Assembly (NCBI GenBank): GCA_016706055.1
Contig: JADJKL010000001.1
Coordinates: forward strand, 310,001-374,000
Source: Chitinophagaceae bacterium
GTDB lineage: Bacteria; Bacteroidota; Bacteroidia; Chitinophagales; Chitinophagaceae
Reading direction: 5' to 3'
DNA length: 64,000 nt
Below, in pieces: positions 17,844-26,490 of this stretch. Each line of letters begins with the position of its first letter. Position 1 is the first letter of the stretch. The translations under genes were made by a program, and so were the position numbers. The notes under the pieces were generated by a model. The model saw only the letters and a list, made by a program, of their open reading frames with translations. It was not told the DNA's origin and did not search any database.

Positions 17844-18890
17844 ATGAAAGTCATACCGGTTACTCTTTTTCTGCTATTGTTGCAGCCTGCATACTCTCAA
17901 TACAACTGGACCGATGTAAATGCCGAAATTGAAGCTAAACAAAAAATATTGGGTGAAAATCTTGTGGCGATGATTTGGACTAAGGATTCGCTTATTTATA
18001 AAAAGGAAATGGGCGGTTTTAATAGCAAAACACAGGCACCAATAGCCAGTTGTAGCAAATGGTTAACGGCTGCATTGGTAATGCAGTTTGTAGATGAAGG
18101 AAAACTTTCGTTGGATGATAAAGTAGTGAAATATATTCCGGAGTTTGATAAATATTTTAAAGGCTATATCACAATCCGCCAATGCCTGAGCCATATGACG
18201 GGCATTAAAGACGAAGAAGGTATGCTGAAAAAATTGTTGAAAAGAAGAAAACTGGAATCACTGGAGGAAGAAGTAAATGGATTTGCTTCGCAAAGCATAC
18301 GAGCAAATGCCGGTACAGATTTTTGGTACGGCAATATAGGACTGAATATTGCAGGCCGTGTGCTGGAAGTTATCAGCCGGAAAAAATTTGAGATACTGAT
18401 TCGCACCAAACTCTTTTCGCCGCTAGGAATGACAAAGACAACTTTTGCAGAAGTGAATGGCGGACCTGTGAATCCATCCGGCGGTGCAAAATCAACTGCT
18501 GATGACTATATGAAGTTCTTAGTGATGTTGCTAAACAAAGGAAAATACAATGGTGTGCAGATACTTAGCGAAAGTGCAGTGAATGAAATGATGAAAGTGC
18601 AAAACACCAAAGAGCAGATAAAGTATGCTCCGAAATCTGCCGAAGGTTATCGTTATGCTTCTGGTAGTTGGGTGATAGAAGAAAGCCCCCTTCCAACTTC
18701 CCCCGAAGGGGGAAGAGTAGCTTCTACACTTGCCAGTCCGGGATTATTCGGCACCTGGCCGATGGTAGATTTTTGCAGAGGTTATGCGTATATCGTTTTT
18801 GTAAAGAATTTTTTGGGAGAAGAGAGGGCTGGAGTACATATTGAATTAAAGAAACTGGTGGATGAGCAAATAACGAATGAGTGTAAATGA
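17844..18890 (+). CDS. Serine beta-lactamase-like hydrolase with a palindromic in-frame insertion
   Basis: From ATG 17844 the product has 348 residues and a signal peptide (MKVIPVTLFLLLLQPAYS). The class C-type serine hydrolase motifs are present: SCSK (Ser69, Lys72) for SxxK and FWYGNIGLN for YxN. The third KTG-like box is less clear (ASPGLFGTWPMVDF region). Such periplasmic enzymes include esterases and D-Ala-peptidases; the substrate is unknown. Residues SPLPTSPEGGRV, just before the last motif, are encoded by a GC-rich palindrome at 18697-18715 and look like a mobile repeat inserted in frame. ATG 17817 is a weaker alternative start. Divergent from clpB. Confidence 0.87.
   Translation: MKVIPVTLFLLLLQPAYSQYNWTDVNAEIEAKQKILGENLVAMIWTKDSLIYKKEMGGFNSKTQAPIASCSKWLTAALVMQFVDEGKLSLDDKVVKYIPEFDKYFKGYITIRQCLSHMTGIKDEEGMLKKLLKRRKLESLEEEVNGFASQSIRANAGTDFWYGNIGLNIAGRVLEVISRKKFEILIRTKLFSPLGMTKTTFAEVNGGPVNPSGGAKSTADDYMKFLVMLLNKGKYNGVQILSESAVNEMMKVQNTKEQIKYAPKSAEGYRYASGSWVIEESPLPTSPEGGRVASTLASPGLFGTWPMVDFCRGYAYIVFVKNFLGEERAGVHIELKKLVDEQITNECK
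18697..18715. repeat. Palindromic repeat inside a coding region
   Basis: CTTCCCCC and GGGGGAAG form an 8-bp perfect stem with loop GAA, inside the serine hydrolase gene. Together with the preceding CCCCCTTCCAA it adds about 12-15 codons. Confidence 0.7.
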
Positions 18891-18894
18891 TTAA

Positions 18895-20823
18895 CTAAAA
18901 TCCTTTCTTCGCCTCTTCATTTTTTACTAATACTAATTTGTTTCGATCTGCTTTGTAAATAGCATCATAAAACGTTACCAGTTCTGCGTAGTCTTTAGCA
19001 GGATATCTGCCGCTGTAGTGTTCTATTCTACGAAAATAAAATAGCTTGTCATCTTTAAGTTTTACAGAGGCAGCATATTTTCCAAATTTACTTTCCACCA
19101 CCACATCCTTAGGCATGGACTCTGTTTTGTAACCTTTCGGTAATTCAATTTCTACAGTGTCAATATCAATATATTCAAACCCAAGTTGCAAATCGTATTT
19201 TCTTTCAGCATCTGGTGGAAGTTTGCGGTAGTTCCTCGTCATAACATTTGGCACAATGAATAATCTTTTCCCTGTAATCGTAGCATAGTTACTTACCGCA
19301 ATGTCAAGTGTCTCCTTGATAGTAGGCAAAATTCCCCTTTCTTCTTTGTAATTAAAGCTATTAATATCATAGGTAGCAAAATCAAGCTGTTCGTGTAAAA
19401 CTTCCTTTACTTTTTCTTTTGAAAGATTATTAATCAGTCCGTGTATATTATCCTGTTGTAATCCTCCATACTGTGTGGTTGATTTGATCTGTAAGGCTCC
19501 TTCTTCATCCAGTATTGCATAAATATTTCTGGATTGTAGATTTTCCTTCAAACTATATTTTGGAGTATGCACCAGATGTCCGCCAGACTCATCAATTAAT
19601 AAAGCATAGCGGTCGTTCGTAAATCCGCTAAGGTAGCCAGCAGGTAATGTTTGATCTGTACACTCAAGCCATATCGTATCTTTTGCCATTGGCACACATA
19701 AAATAATATGATCAAACTGATCTGTAGAAAATTCCGGCATAAAAAAATATTCCCCTTGCCCGGCTTTTATTTGTGTATAGCAACTTCTAATGCCAGCCTC
19801 TTTCAACAAAGAATACATGTAATTACTTAACGCCTTACAATCACCATAGGCATTCTTGGCAACATAAGACGCTTCAAATGGTTGTAATCCGCCAATGCCT
19901 AACTGTATGCTTATATACCGGGTATTTTGTTGCATGTATTCATATAGTATCCTCACCTTTTCATTTGCATCTGTAATAGCATCCGTTAATTGATGAACTT
20001 TCTGTTTTATATTATCCGGCAATTTATCTCTGCCTTGATTTAGCTGGACCTGAAATTGCCCCAACTCGTTCCATGACGACATAGAGCCTTTGTAACCTTC
20101 AAACTCAAACTTATCTGGTTTAAAAAAAACACAGGTTGTAATTTCTTGCCATTCAGGAACAGCATATTCTTTTAAGATTGCGGGTAAATTTGCTGACTGC
20201 CATTTATAAGTCTTCTCTTCTTTTGCTTCGCTAACAATGGGCTCTCCATTATAATTAAACATTTTATATTGAAATGTGAACCAAGAAGGGCAAACAACAG
20301 ACATTGAACTTTTTTCAACAGCATATTGTTCTGCAGGCTGTGGAAACCAAGGGTAAAACATATAGGTGTTGTTAAACTCAATGACAGTTTCATATTCAAC
20401 TGTATAAGGATATACTTTATAATAAAACCCATGAATTTTTATCCGGCTGTCTTCCATAAGGCTAATACCACTGATATTACTCCTGTCCTCAACATCTTTA
20501 TTTTTTAAAGATTTCAATTCTTTACCATTTCCATCATACAATCTTCCTTCAATTGACTTTATGGTTCTGAGTTTGTCATAATGTTCAAACAAATTCGCAA
20601 AATCATTACCAGCTTCGTCCAGCACTGTAATTGCATATTTTTTATACAGCCGTGTTTTGTTATAAGAGCTGACTTCATATCTAATTTCTTCCATACGCTT
20701 TACAACATGTGCATTTTTTAACAATGCAGGTGAAATTTTTGATGCCGCATATTCACCGTCACCGGCTTTTGCTGGAAAACAGGCTGCAAGAACGAGAAGA
20801 GTACCAATCAGTTTTTTCATCAT
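18895..20823 (-). CDS. DUF3857 / transglutaminase-like secreted protein, active-site residues present
   Basis: 642 residues with a signal peptide (MMKKLIGTLLVLAACFPAKA). DUF3857 covers the first 200 residues or so (YAITVLDEAGNDFANLFEHY, LYDGNGKELKSLKNKD, PYTVEYETVIEFNNTY). A transglutaminase-like core follows, with Cys in AYGDCKALSNYM, His in DQFDHIILCV and Asp in WLECTDQT, so the full Cys-His-Asp triad is present. A DUF3858-like end includes IDTVEIELPKGYKTESMP. Predicted periplasmic. It overlaps its upstream paralogue by four bases (ATGA), implying translational coupling. The substrate is unknown; members are often near polysaccharide or peptidase genes. Confidence 0.9.
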   Translation of the reverse strand: MMKKLIGTLLVLAACFPAKAGDGEYAASKISPALLKNAHVVKRMEEIRYEVSSYNKTRLYKKYAITVLDEAGNDFANLFEHYDKLRTIKSIEGRLYDGNGKELKSLKNKDVEDRSNISGISLMEDSRIKIHGFYYKVYPYTVEYETVIEFNNTYMFYPWFPQPAEQYAVEKSSMSVVCPSWFTFQYKMFNYNGEPIVSEAKEEKTYKWQSANLPAILKEYAVPEWQEITTCVFFKPDKFEFEGYKGSMSSWNELGQFQVQLNQGRDKLPDNIKQKVHQLTDAITDANEKVRILYEYMQQNTRYISIQLGIGGLQPFEASYVAKNAYGDCKALSNYMYSLLKEAGIRSCYTQIKAGQGEYFFMPEFSTDQFDHIILCVPMAKDTIWLECTDQTLPAGYLSGFTNDRYALLIDESGGHLVHTPKYSLKENLQSRNIYAILDEEGALQIKSTTQYGGLQQDNIHGLINNLSKEKVKEVLHEQLDFATYDINSFNYKEERGILPTIKETLDIAVSNYATITGKRLFIVPNVMTRNYRKLPPDAERKYDLQLGFEYIDIDTVEIELPKGYKTESMPKDVVVESKFGKYAASVKLKDDKLFYFRRIEHYSGRYPAKDYAELVTFYDAIYKADRNKLVLVKNEEAKKGF

Positions 20824-22838
20824 GGGTTTGATTTCTTTTTAAACACAATCTGTTCATTATGCTTCTTTACCACTAGGTTGAAAAACTCACGGAGATTTTC
20901 ATATTCTTCAGGCAGGAATATTGTTCGCTTTACCAGCAACCGAGATCGAAACATAATATTAGACTCATAGCTTGAAATTCTATATTCAAAAACAGCATCG
21001 CCTTCTTCATTAAATTTTACCACTGATTGTTTTGGCAACTCATCCAAAACATATCCCTTTGGTATTTCCATTTGCATGTTATAGGTTTCATCAATTGCGT
21101 ATGGCATTTCTACAGGATAAAATCGCTGAGCTGATTTAAAAGGATTTTCTTTAATACCATCCATTAACATAGGATTCATATAAATTATATCCTCATCGCC
21201 AGACTTAACATCAAACTCAACATACACTCCAATCGGCTCTTCAATGTTTGCAACAGAATCCACTCTGCTGGTTGTAATATCAAAATTGGTATTAAATCCT
21301 TTTTTAAAATCTTTCAAAAACTCATCTTTTCCTTTTTCCTTTATCTTATTTCGCATACCAACCGACTCGTAGTATCCGGAAACCTTTGTCATACTGCCTA
21401 TTGACTTTCCTTCCTCGTTATTAATGATGAAAACTGTAGTATTTTTTATTTCTTTAATTGATTCTGAATATAGTGTAATAGGTGTGGCATCCTTATTAAT
21501 TACTCTTGCATTCCCATTAAAACATTCATAATTTAGTTTACCAAAACCCATATCAGACTCACTGGCATCTAAGTAAACTTGTTTTCCATCAATCATCGTA
21601 AGGCAGATAACATAATTAAACCGTCCCAACAAAGGATAAACAGCATGTATAAACCCATTCGAACGGGTGCTAAGCATAACAGGATCTGCCTGAATATCCG
21701 CACGGCGTAGCAATGCAATAAGGAGTAAATTAATTTCGGCTTCATTTCCCTTTCTGCTTTTTAAAACATTTTTGAGCGATTGTTCCAAATACCGACGGCT
21801 GTGATTTGTGCATGTGAAATTATCCCGTACCCAAGCATAAATATTTTTTACTTTTTCCATTGGTGAAGTAGCACCTTTTAGAGCTATCGCTACTTCGTCT
21901 TTTAACCAGCTGTTATCCTTTTTTAATTGTGCACCAAAATCTTCATCTTCCAATAAATCCTTGGCAACAACCGGCCATGAGTTCATTACATTCTGATAGG
22001 TAAAAGGTTCACCAATTGATTGTAATTGAAATTCAATCCGTGCAATGTGATTCCGGATGGTAGAAGTATAGCTTTCAGTTTTAAGTGGCGGAACATCTTT
22101 CATTACCCACCTGTAATCAGTAACATTTGCATCAAATGAAGCCTTGTCTGAAGCACCTGTACCTCTGGTTTCAGCTAAATGAAAAGCTGTTCTGGTATTT
22201 TTTTGATCTTTTATATAAAACGATTGATACCCTTGTGCCAGCGTTACATATGTATAAAAAGCAGGCATTGCAACTCTGTACTCACTCCACAACCTCGGAA
22301 ATTGACCTTGAAAATCCCAAGGTTGCAAATTAAATATGTAATCTGAGTGAACTTTATATTCAAACTCAATTATAGACCCAGCTTTGATGTTAGGAAAAGT
22401 AAACTTTTTTATTACGAGATTCTTATTGATCTTGTCTTTAAAGACAGCTGTTTTTACTTCTAGTTTCGTTTCTACAACTTTTCCATTTTCCAGATTATAA
22501 GTTACAGCTTTCAGGTTCTGCAATTCTTCTTCCATATCACCGTTTGTATACAATGGTATTTCTACATTGGCTATATCATACCCATTTTTGTTAAGTATAT
22601 GAGCTCTTCTATAGTTTTTAAATACTAATGAAAAGGAAGATTTGTTATTACCTTCAAAAACTGTAGAACCAATATCGGCCAGAACAACAGCAGATGCACT
22701 ACTATCAATCTCGTAAGTAGTAGTACTAAAATCAGCGGCTGTAATACTTCCAAATTTGAACTTTGGTTCTTTTTGTGCACTACTATTAGTTACAAAAAAA
22801 ATGGAGCAGAGAAGAATTAATAGTTTACTTCGCTTCAT
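20820..22838 (-). CDS. DUF3857 / transglutaminase-like secreted protein, degenerate active site
   Basis: From ATG 22838 the product has 672 residues with a signal peptide (MKRSKLLILLCSIFFVTNSSAQ). The organisation matches the next gene: DUF3857, then a transglutaminase fold (YAWVRDNFTCTNHSR), then a C-terminal DUF3858-like part. At the catalytic positions KSRKGNEAEINLLLIALL has no Cys where GDC or GTC is usual, and GRFNYVICLTM replaces the His. Only VYLDASESD keeps the Asp. It is therefore probably a non-catalytic partner of the downstream copy. Promoter region 22839-22941 is shared with divergent queG. Confidence 0.9.
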   Translation of the reverse strand: MKRSKLLILLCSIFFVTNSSAQKEPKFKFGSITAADFSTTTYEIDSSASAVVLADIGSTVFEGNNKSSFSLVFKNYRRAHILNKNGYDIANVEIPLYTNGDMEEELQNLKAVTYNLENGKVVETKLEVKTAVFKDKINKNLVIKKFTFPNIKAGSIIEFEYKVHSDYIFNLQPWDFQGQFPRLWSEYRVAMPAFYTYVTLAQGYQSFYIKDQKNTRTAFHLAETRGTGASDKASFDANVTDYRWVMKDVPPLKTESYTSTIRNHIARIEFQLQSIGEPFTYQNVMNSWPVVAKDLLEDEDFGAQLKKDNSWLKDEVAIALKGATSPMEKVKNIYAWVRDNFTCTNHSRRYLEQSLKNVLKSRKGNEAEINLLLIALLRRADIQADPVMLSTRSNGFIHAVYPLLGRFNYVICLTMIDGKQVYLDASESDMGFGKLNYECFNGNARVINKDATPITLYSESIKEIKNTTVFIINNEEGKSIGSMTKVSGYYESVGMRNKIKEKGKDEFLKDFKKGFNTNFDITTSRVDSVANIEEPIGVYVEFDVKSGDEDIIYMNPMLMDGIKENPFKSAQRFYPVEMPYAIDETYNMQMEIPKGYVLDELPKQSVVKFNEEGDAVFEYRISSYESNIMFRSRLLVKRTIFLPEEYENLREFFNLVVKKHNEQIVFKKKSNP

Positions 22839-22941
22839 AATAATAAGTTGAGGTAAATTAATAAGCTTTGGTTCTTCAATTTTACAAAAAATAATCAACA
22901 CTTTGACAGTATAATCACTCAATTTTTAATACTATTACCGC

Positions 22942-23871
22942 TTGAATAACACTGATAAACATACAATTCATATTAAAACCCTCGCTACCGAGCTTGGATT
23001 TGAGTTTTGTGGCATTGCTAAAGCCCAAAAATTAGATGATGATGCCAGGCGATTAGAAAGTTGGCTACAAAAAGATATGCATGGTACAATGGGTTATATG
23101 GAAAAACACTTTGATTTACGAACTGACCCTTCGAAATTAGTTCCCGGTGCAAAGTCAGTGATAACACTGATGAAAAATTATTATCCTGCAGAACAACAGG
23201 AAACTAATGCACCAAAAATTTCGAAGTATGCTTATGGAAAAGATTACCATGAGATAATAAGAGCTAAACTAAATGAGTTTCTTGACAACATTAAAAGTAA
23301 GATTGGCGATATACATGGAAGAGGCTTTGTAGATTCTGCACCCGTACTTGAAAGAGCATGGGCACAGCGTAGTGGACTTGGATGGATTGGTAAAAATGGA
23401 AATCTAATTACAAAAGAAAATGGTTCTTTTTATTTTATAGCTACATTAATAACTGACCTAGAGTTACAATATGATGATGCATTTGCGAAAGACTATTGTG
23501 GCACTTGCACAAGGTGCATTGATGAATGTCCGACAGATGCTATTCTTCCAGACAAAGTAATTGACGGAAGTAAGTGTATTTCTTATTTTACAATTGAGTT
23601 AAAAGACATGTTGATACCTGACACAATGAAAGGAAAGTTTGACAACTGGATATTTGGTTGTGATGTATGCCAAGATGTATGCCCATGGAATAGGTTCAGC
23701 AAACCCACAAATGAAATGGCATTTACTCCTATTCCTGAAATACTGAATTTATCTACCAAAGAATGGACTGAACTAACAGAAGAAAGTTTTAAAAAAATAT
23801 TTTCAGCATCGCCTTTGAAGCGATCAAAGTATAGCGGTATTCAACGCAACTTGAAATTTATTACTGAATAA
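22942..23871 (+). CDS. queG: Epoxyqueuosine reductase QueG
   Basis: 309 residues. It reduces epoxyqueuosine to queuosine in tRNA, using cobalamin and two [4Fe-4S] clusters. Features seen: [15 protein letters not shown] at the N-terminus, [36 protein letters not shown], the first ferredoxin motif [15 protein letters not shown] and the second [11 protein letters not shown]. The start must be TTG 22942, since an in-frame TAA lies 13-15 bases upstream and the next Met is far inside the conserved region. It lies divergent from the transglutaminase pair and convergent with anmK. Length is at the short end for the family but complete. Confidence 0.96.
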   Translation: MNNTDKHTIHIKTLATELGFEFCGIAKAQKLDDDARRLESWLQKDMHGTMGYMEKHFDLRTDPSKLVPGAKSVITLMKNYYPAEQQETNAPKISKYAYGKDYHEIIRAKLNEFLDNIKSKIGDIHGRGFVDSAPVLERAWAQRSGLGWIGKNGNLITKENGSFYFIATLITDLELQYDDAFAKDYCGTCTRCIDECPTDAILPDKVIDGSKCISYFTIELKDMLIPDTMKGKFDNWIFGCDVCQDVCPWNRFSKPTNEMAFTPIPEILNLSTKEWTELTEESFKKIFSASPLKRSKYSGIQRNLKFITE

Positions 23872-23880
23872 AATAATTGA

Positions 23881-25083
23881 CTAATCAGGAAAACTTATTT
23901 TACCCATCGACACAGATGGAATGGCTGTGCCAGGTTTTCCTAAACCAGTTCTGCCGCCACATAAACATTCATTGGCCAATACTGCAAATAACACTGCTTC
24001 TTTTGCATCTGGGTTTATCTGTAGTGCATCAGTAGTTTGAATTTCGATGCCGGGCAATTCATTCTTAATATGCTGCATCAATAAAGGATTGTGCATGCCG
24101 CCACCGCTTGCATATAAAACAAACTTACTATCTCCTTCAAAAACTTTTTTTATTGCTTCTACAATTGTAAGAGCAGAAAACCGATTTAGTGTTGCCATTG
24201 TATCTTCAACAGATACGTCAATTATGTTACACTTCTCAAGAACTGCATCGAGATATGCAAGACTAAATAATTCCGGACCTGTGGTTTTAGGAAATGGTTG
24301 TTCAAAAAAAGGATGGTCCATTAAACCTGCCAATAATTTTTCATTAATAATTCCCGATTTAGCTATCTCGGCGCTTTCATCAAAATATTTTCCGGAAAAA
24401 TGTTTTTGGACCAATGCATCCATAATAGTATTACCCGGTCCAGTATCTGTACTAAATACTTTTGAAACATCCAGATCACCACTCAAAAATGTAAAGTTGG
24501 CAATGCCTCCCATATTCAACAAAATTCTGTTCTCATCCTTTTTACTAAAAATCAAATAGTCTCCATATACAGCTAACGGAGCACCTTCGCCGCCTGCGGC
24601 AATATGCTTTTGTCTGAAATCACTTATCGTTATAATTCCTGTTGCTACTGCCAAATGATCACCATCGCCAATTTGCAAAGTAGCGTTACCAAACTTTTTT
24701 TGTTTGTGCAAAGATGCTGGTGCATGATAAATTGTTTGACCATGACTTGCAATTACATCGATATCTTCATTTTTAATTCCCCACAGTTTCAAACATTCAT
24801 TAATCATTTTTGCCTGTTGTAATGCAACCCAGGGATTAAGCAAACATAATTTTTCCAGATCTACTTCTTTGATTGAAAAAACAGATTTAATTTCTTTTTT
24901 AAAATCATTATCATAAGGAACAGTCATAAAATGTTCTACTGTAATTACAGTATCCATTCCATTTCCTTGAATGCCACAAACAGCCACATCTAATCCATCA
25001 ACCGATGTGCCACTCATTAAACCAATAATGCGGCGATAATCTTTTGCTGCGATGGAATGAAGTTTTTCGATATGTGTGTGCAT
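23881..25083 (-). CDS. anmK: Anhydro-N-acetylmuramic acid kinase AnmK
   Basis: 400 residues. It converts 1,6-anhydro-MurNAc plus ATP to MurNAc-6-phosphate during recycling of peptidoglycan fragments in the cytoplasm. The family signature GLMSGTSVDGLDVAVC lies near the N-terminus; VIASHGQTIYHAP, ITISDFRQKHIAAGGEGAPL, LLNMGGIANFTFL, DTGPGNTIMDALV and YASGGGMHNPLLM follow in the usual order. It ends 9 bases from the convergent queG. A strong hairpin upstream (25101-25129) isolates it from SusCD. Start ATG 25083 agrees with homologues, which often carry a short N-terminal extension. Confidence 0.95.
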   Translation of the reverse strand: MHTHIEKLHSIAAKDYRRIIGLMSGTSVDGLDVAVCGIQGNGMDTVITVEHFMTVPYDNDFKKEIKSVFSIKEVDLEKLCLLNPWVALQQAKMINECLKLWGIKNEDIDVIASHGQTIYHAPASLHKQKKFGNATLQIGDGDHLAVATGIITISDFRQKHIAAGGEGAPLAVYGDYLIFSKKDENRILLNMGGIANFTFLSGDLDVSKVFSTDTGPGNTIMDALVQKHFSGKYFDESAEIAKSGIINEKLLAGLMDHPFFEQPFPKTTGPELFSLAYLDAVLEKCNIIDVSVEDTMATLNRFSALTIVEAIKKVFEGDSKFVLYASGGGMHNPLLMQHIKNELPGIEIQTTDALQINPDAKEAVLFAVLANECLCGGRTGLGKPGTAIPSVSMGKISFPD

Positions 25084-25100
25084 AAGATAAAAGTATAAAA

Positions 25101-25129
25101 CAAAAGGCTACTTTGAAAGTAGCCTTTTG
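25101..25129 (-). terminator. Terminator of the SusCD operon
   Basis: CAAAAGGCTACTTT and its exact inverse complement are separated by a single base, so a stem of about 12 bp with a tight loop forms, followed on the minus strand by T-rich sequence. It lies 21 bases after the SusD-like stop. Confidence 0.85.
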
Positions 25130-25149
25130 AAAAAGTTTTAGGAATAAAA

Positions 25150-26472
25150 TTAAAACGCAGGATCAGCAGGAGTGTTAGGATTATTATCTCTTTCCCTGAA
25201 TGGATAAGGTAGTAAGTTTCTTGTCCTTTCTGAACCCACCAACGTTGTAGAACTTGGTCTGCCAAATCTCCGCATATCTTCCAGTTTTAAACCTGACATA
25301 TACATTTCAATACTCCTGTGTCTATAAATCTGATCTAATAACTGTGCCTGTGTAAATGGCCCAACCATCATTGGCAAGTCTGCCCCTATTCCCAATGGGT
25401 CGTTAATTGCTTTTTTCGTTACTATTTTATTTAATTCAATTAATGCGTTTACTAAATCAGGAACAGTCTGACGGGCATATGCTTCTGCTTTTATCAACGT
25501 CATTTCACCGGGATAATAAATAGGGTATACTGAAGTAGTATTTGCAGCAAATCCTTTCATTAAAAAGCGAGAAGCTGATGAACCACTTAACACCATGTAA
25601 AAAGGAACTCTCTTATCAGCAAGATCTGGTTGTAAACTTCCCAATAATCCCATGGTAGAATCGATAGGTTGATAAACATTAAAATTAGACCCTGCTACAT
25701 CATAAATAGGATTAGGCGCAGCTGCTTCGAAATTTAAAGTTGACTTTTTGGTAAGATCAACAAGATTTGCGGCTGTTAAAGCTTCTGGATATTTACCAGA
25801 ATACAATAAGTATCTTGCTTTCAATGCCTGAAGAGTATTGGGTATATCTATACCTGCCGGTATAGTTGAAGCAAATGATGCGCTGATAGCATTAGTACTT
25901 ATTGCTGCTTGTGCTGTATTAATTACATCAATCGCTTTAGTAAAACCGTCATTTCTATTAATAAAAGTTACATTGGTTCCAATATCAGCAGGAATTTTTT
26001 CCCAAAACATTGACATGTTTCCAAGAGATAATGCTTTAAAAATAGAAGCATATCCAATAAGTCCGCTCGCAGTTCCTTTATCAGCTAAATTTCCTGCATT
26101 ATTAATTACTTGGTCTGCATCATAAATGATCTTATTACTGCTTGTCCATAAACCAGATAACATGGTATTGGTTCCATCGACAACAGTTCCACCTTGTGTC
26201 AATTGATACTCTGGTAAATTACCTTGATTTAATAATAATAGCTCCCGGGTAATAAAACCATTCATACTTACGACATTGTATAGTGAACTGGCTCTTCCAA
26301 GTGAATATACTCTTTGCAAACCAACACTTACACCTGTTAATCCGTTTGCAGTTGATAATACTTTATCACTGGTAGCCCTATTAGGATCACTATATTCCTT
26401 TTTACAGGATGTAAGAAGTAGTGTTGCAAAAGCCATAACTACCCATTTGTTATATTTTATATTTTGTAACAT
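25150..26472 (-). CDS. SusD/RagB family outer-membrane lipoprotein
   Basis: 440 residues. The lipoprotein signal ends LLLTSCKKEY. The N-terminal part has the SusD pattern of paired helices (LSTANGLTGVSVGLQRVYSLGR, LWTSSNKIIYDADQVINN, GYASIFKALSLGNMSMFWEKIP), and the C-terminus has the typical end LLDQIYRHRSIEMYMSGLKLEDMRRFGR followed by YPFRERDNNPNTPADP. SusD-like proteins sit on the cell surface as a lid over a SusC channel and bind the ligand, usually a glycan or peptide. This one is somewhat short for the family. It is the second gene of a SusC-SusD unit, 18 bases after susC, with no adjacent glycosidase, so the substrate cannot be told. Confidence 0.88.
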   Translation of the reverse strand: MLQNIKYNKWVVMAFATLLLTSCKKEYSDPNRATSDKVLSTANGLTGVSVGLQRVYSLGRASSLYNVVSMNGFITRELLLLNQGNLPEYQLTQGGTVVDGTNTMLSGLWTSSNKIIYDADQVINNAGNLADKGTASGLIGYASIFKALSLGNMSMFWEKIPADIGTNVTFINRNDGFTKAIDVINTAQAAISTNAISASFASTIPAGIDIPNTLQALKARYLLYSGKYPEALTAANLVDLTKKSTLNFEAAAPNPIYDVAGSNFNVYQPIDSTMGLLGSLQPDLADKRVPFYMVLSGSSASRFLMKGFAANTTSVYPIYYPGEMTLIKAEAYARQTVPDLVNALIELNKIVTKKAINDPLGIGADLPMMVGPFTQAQLLDQIYRHRSIEMYMSGLKLEDMRRFGRPSSTTLVGSERTRNLLPYPFRERDNNPNTPADPAF

Positions 26473-26490
26473 AGCATTTAGATTTTTTAG

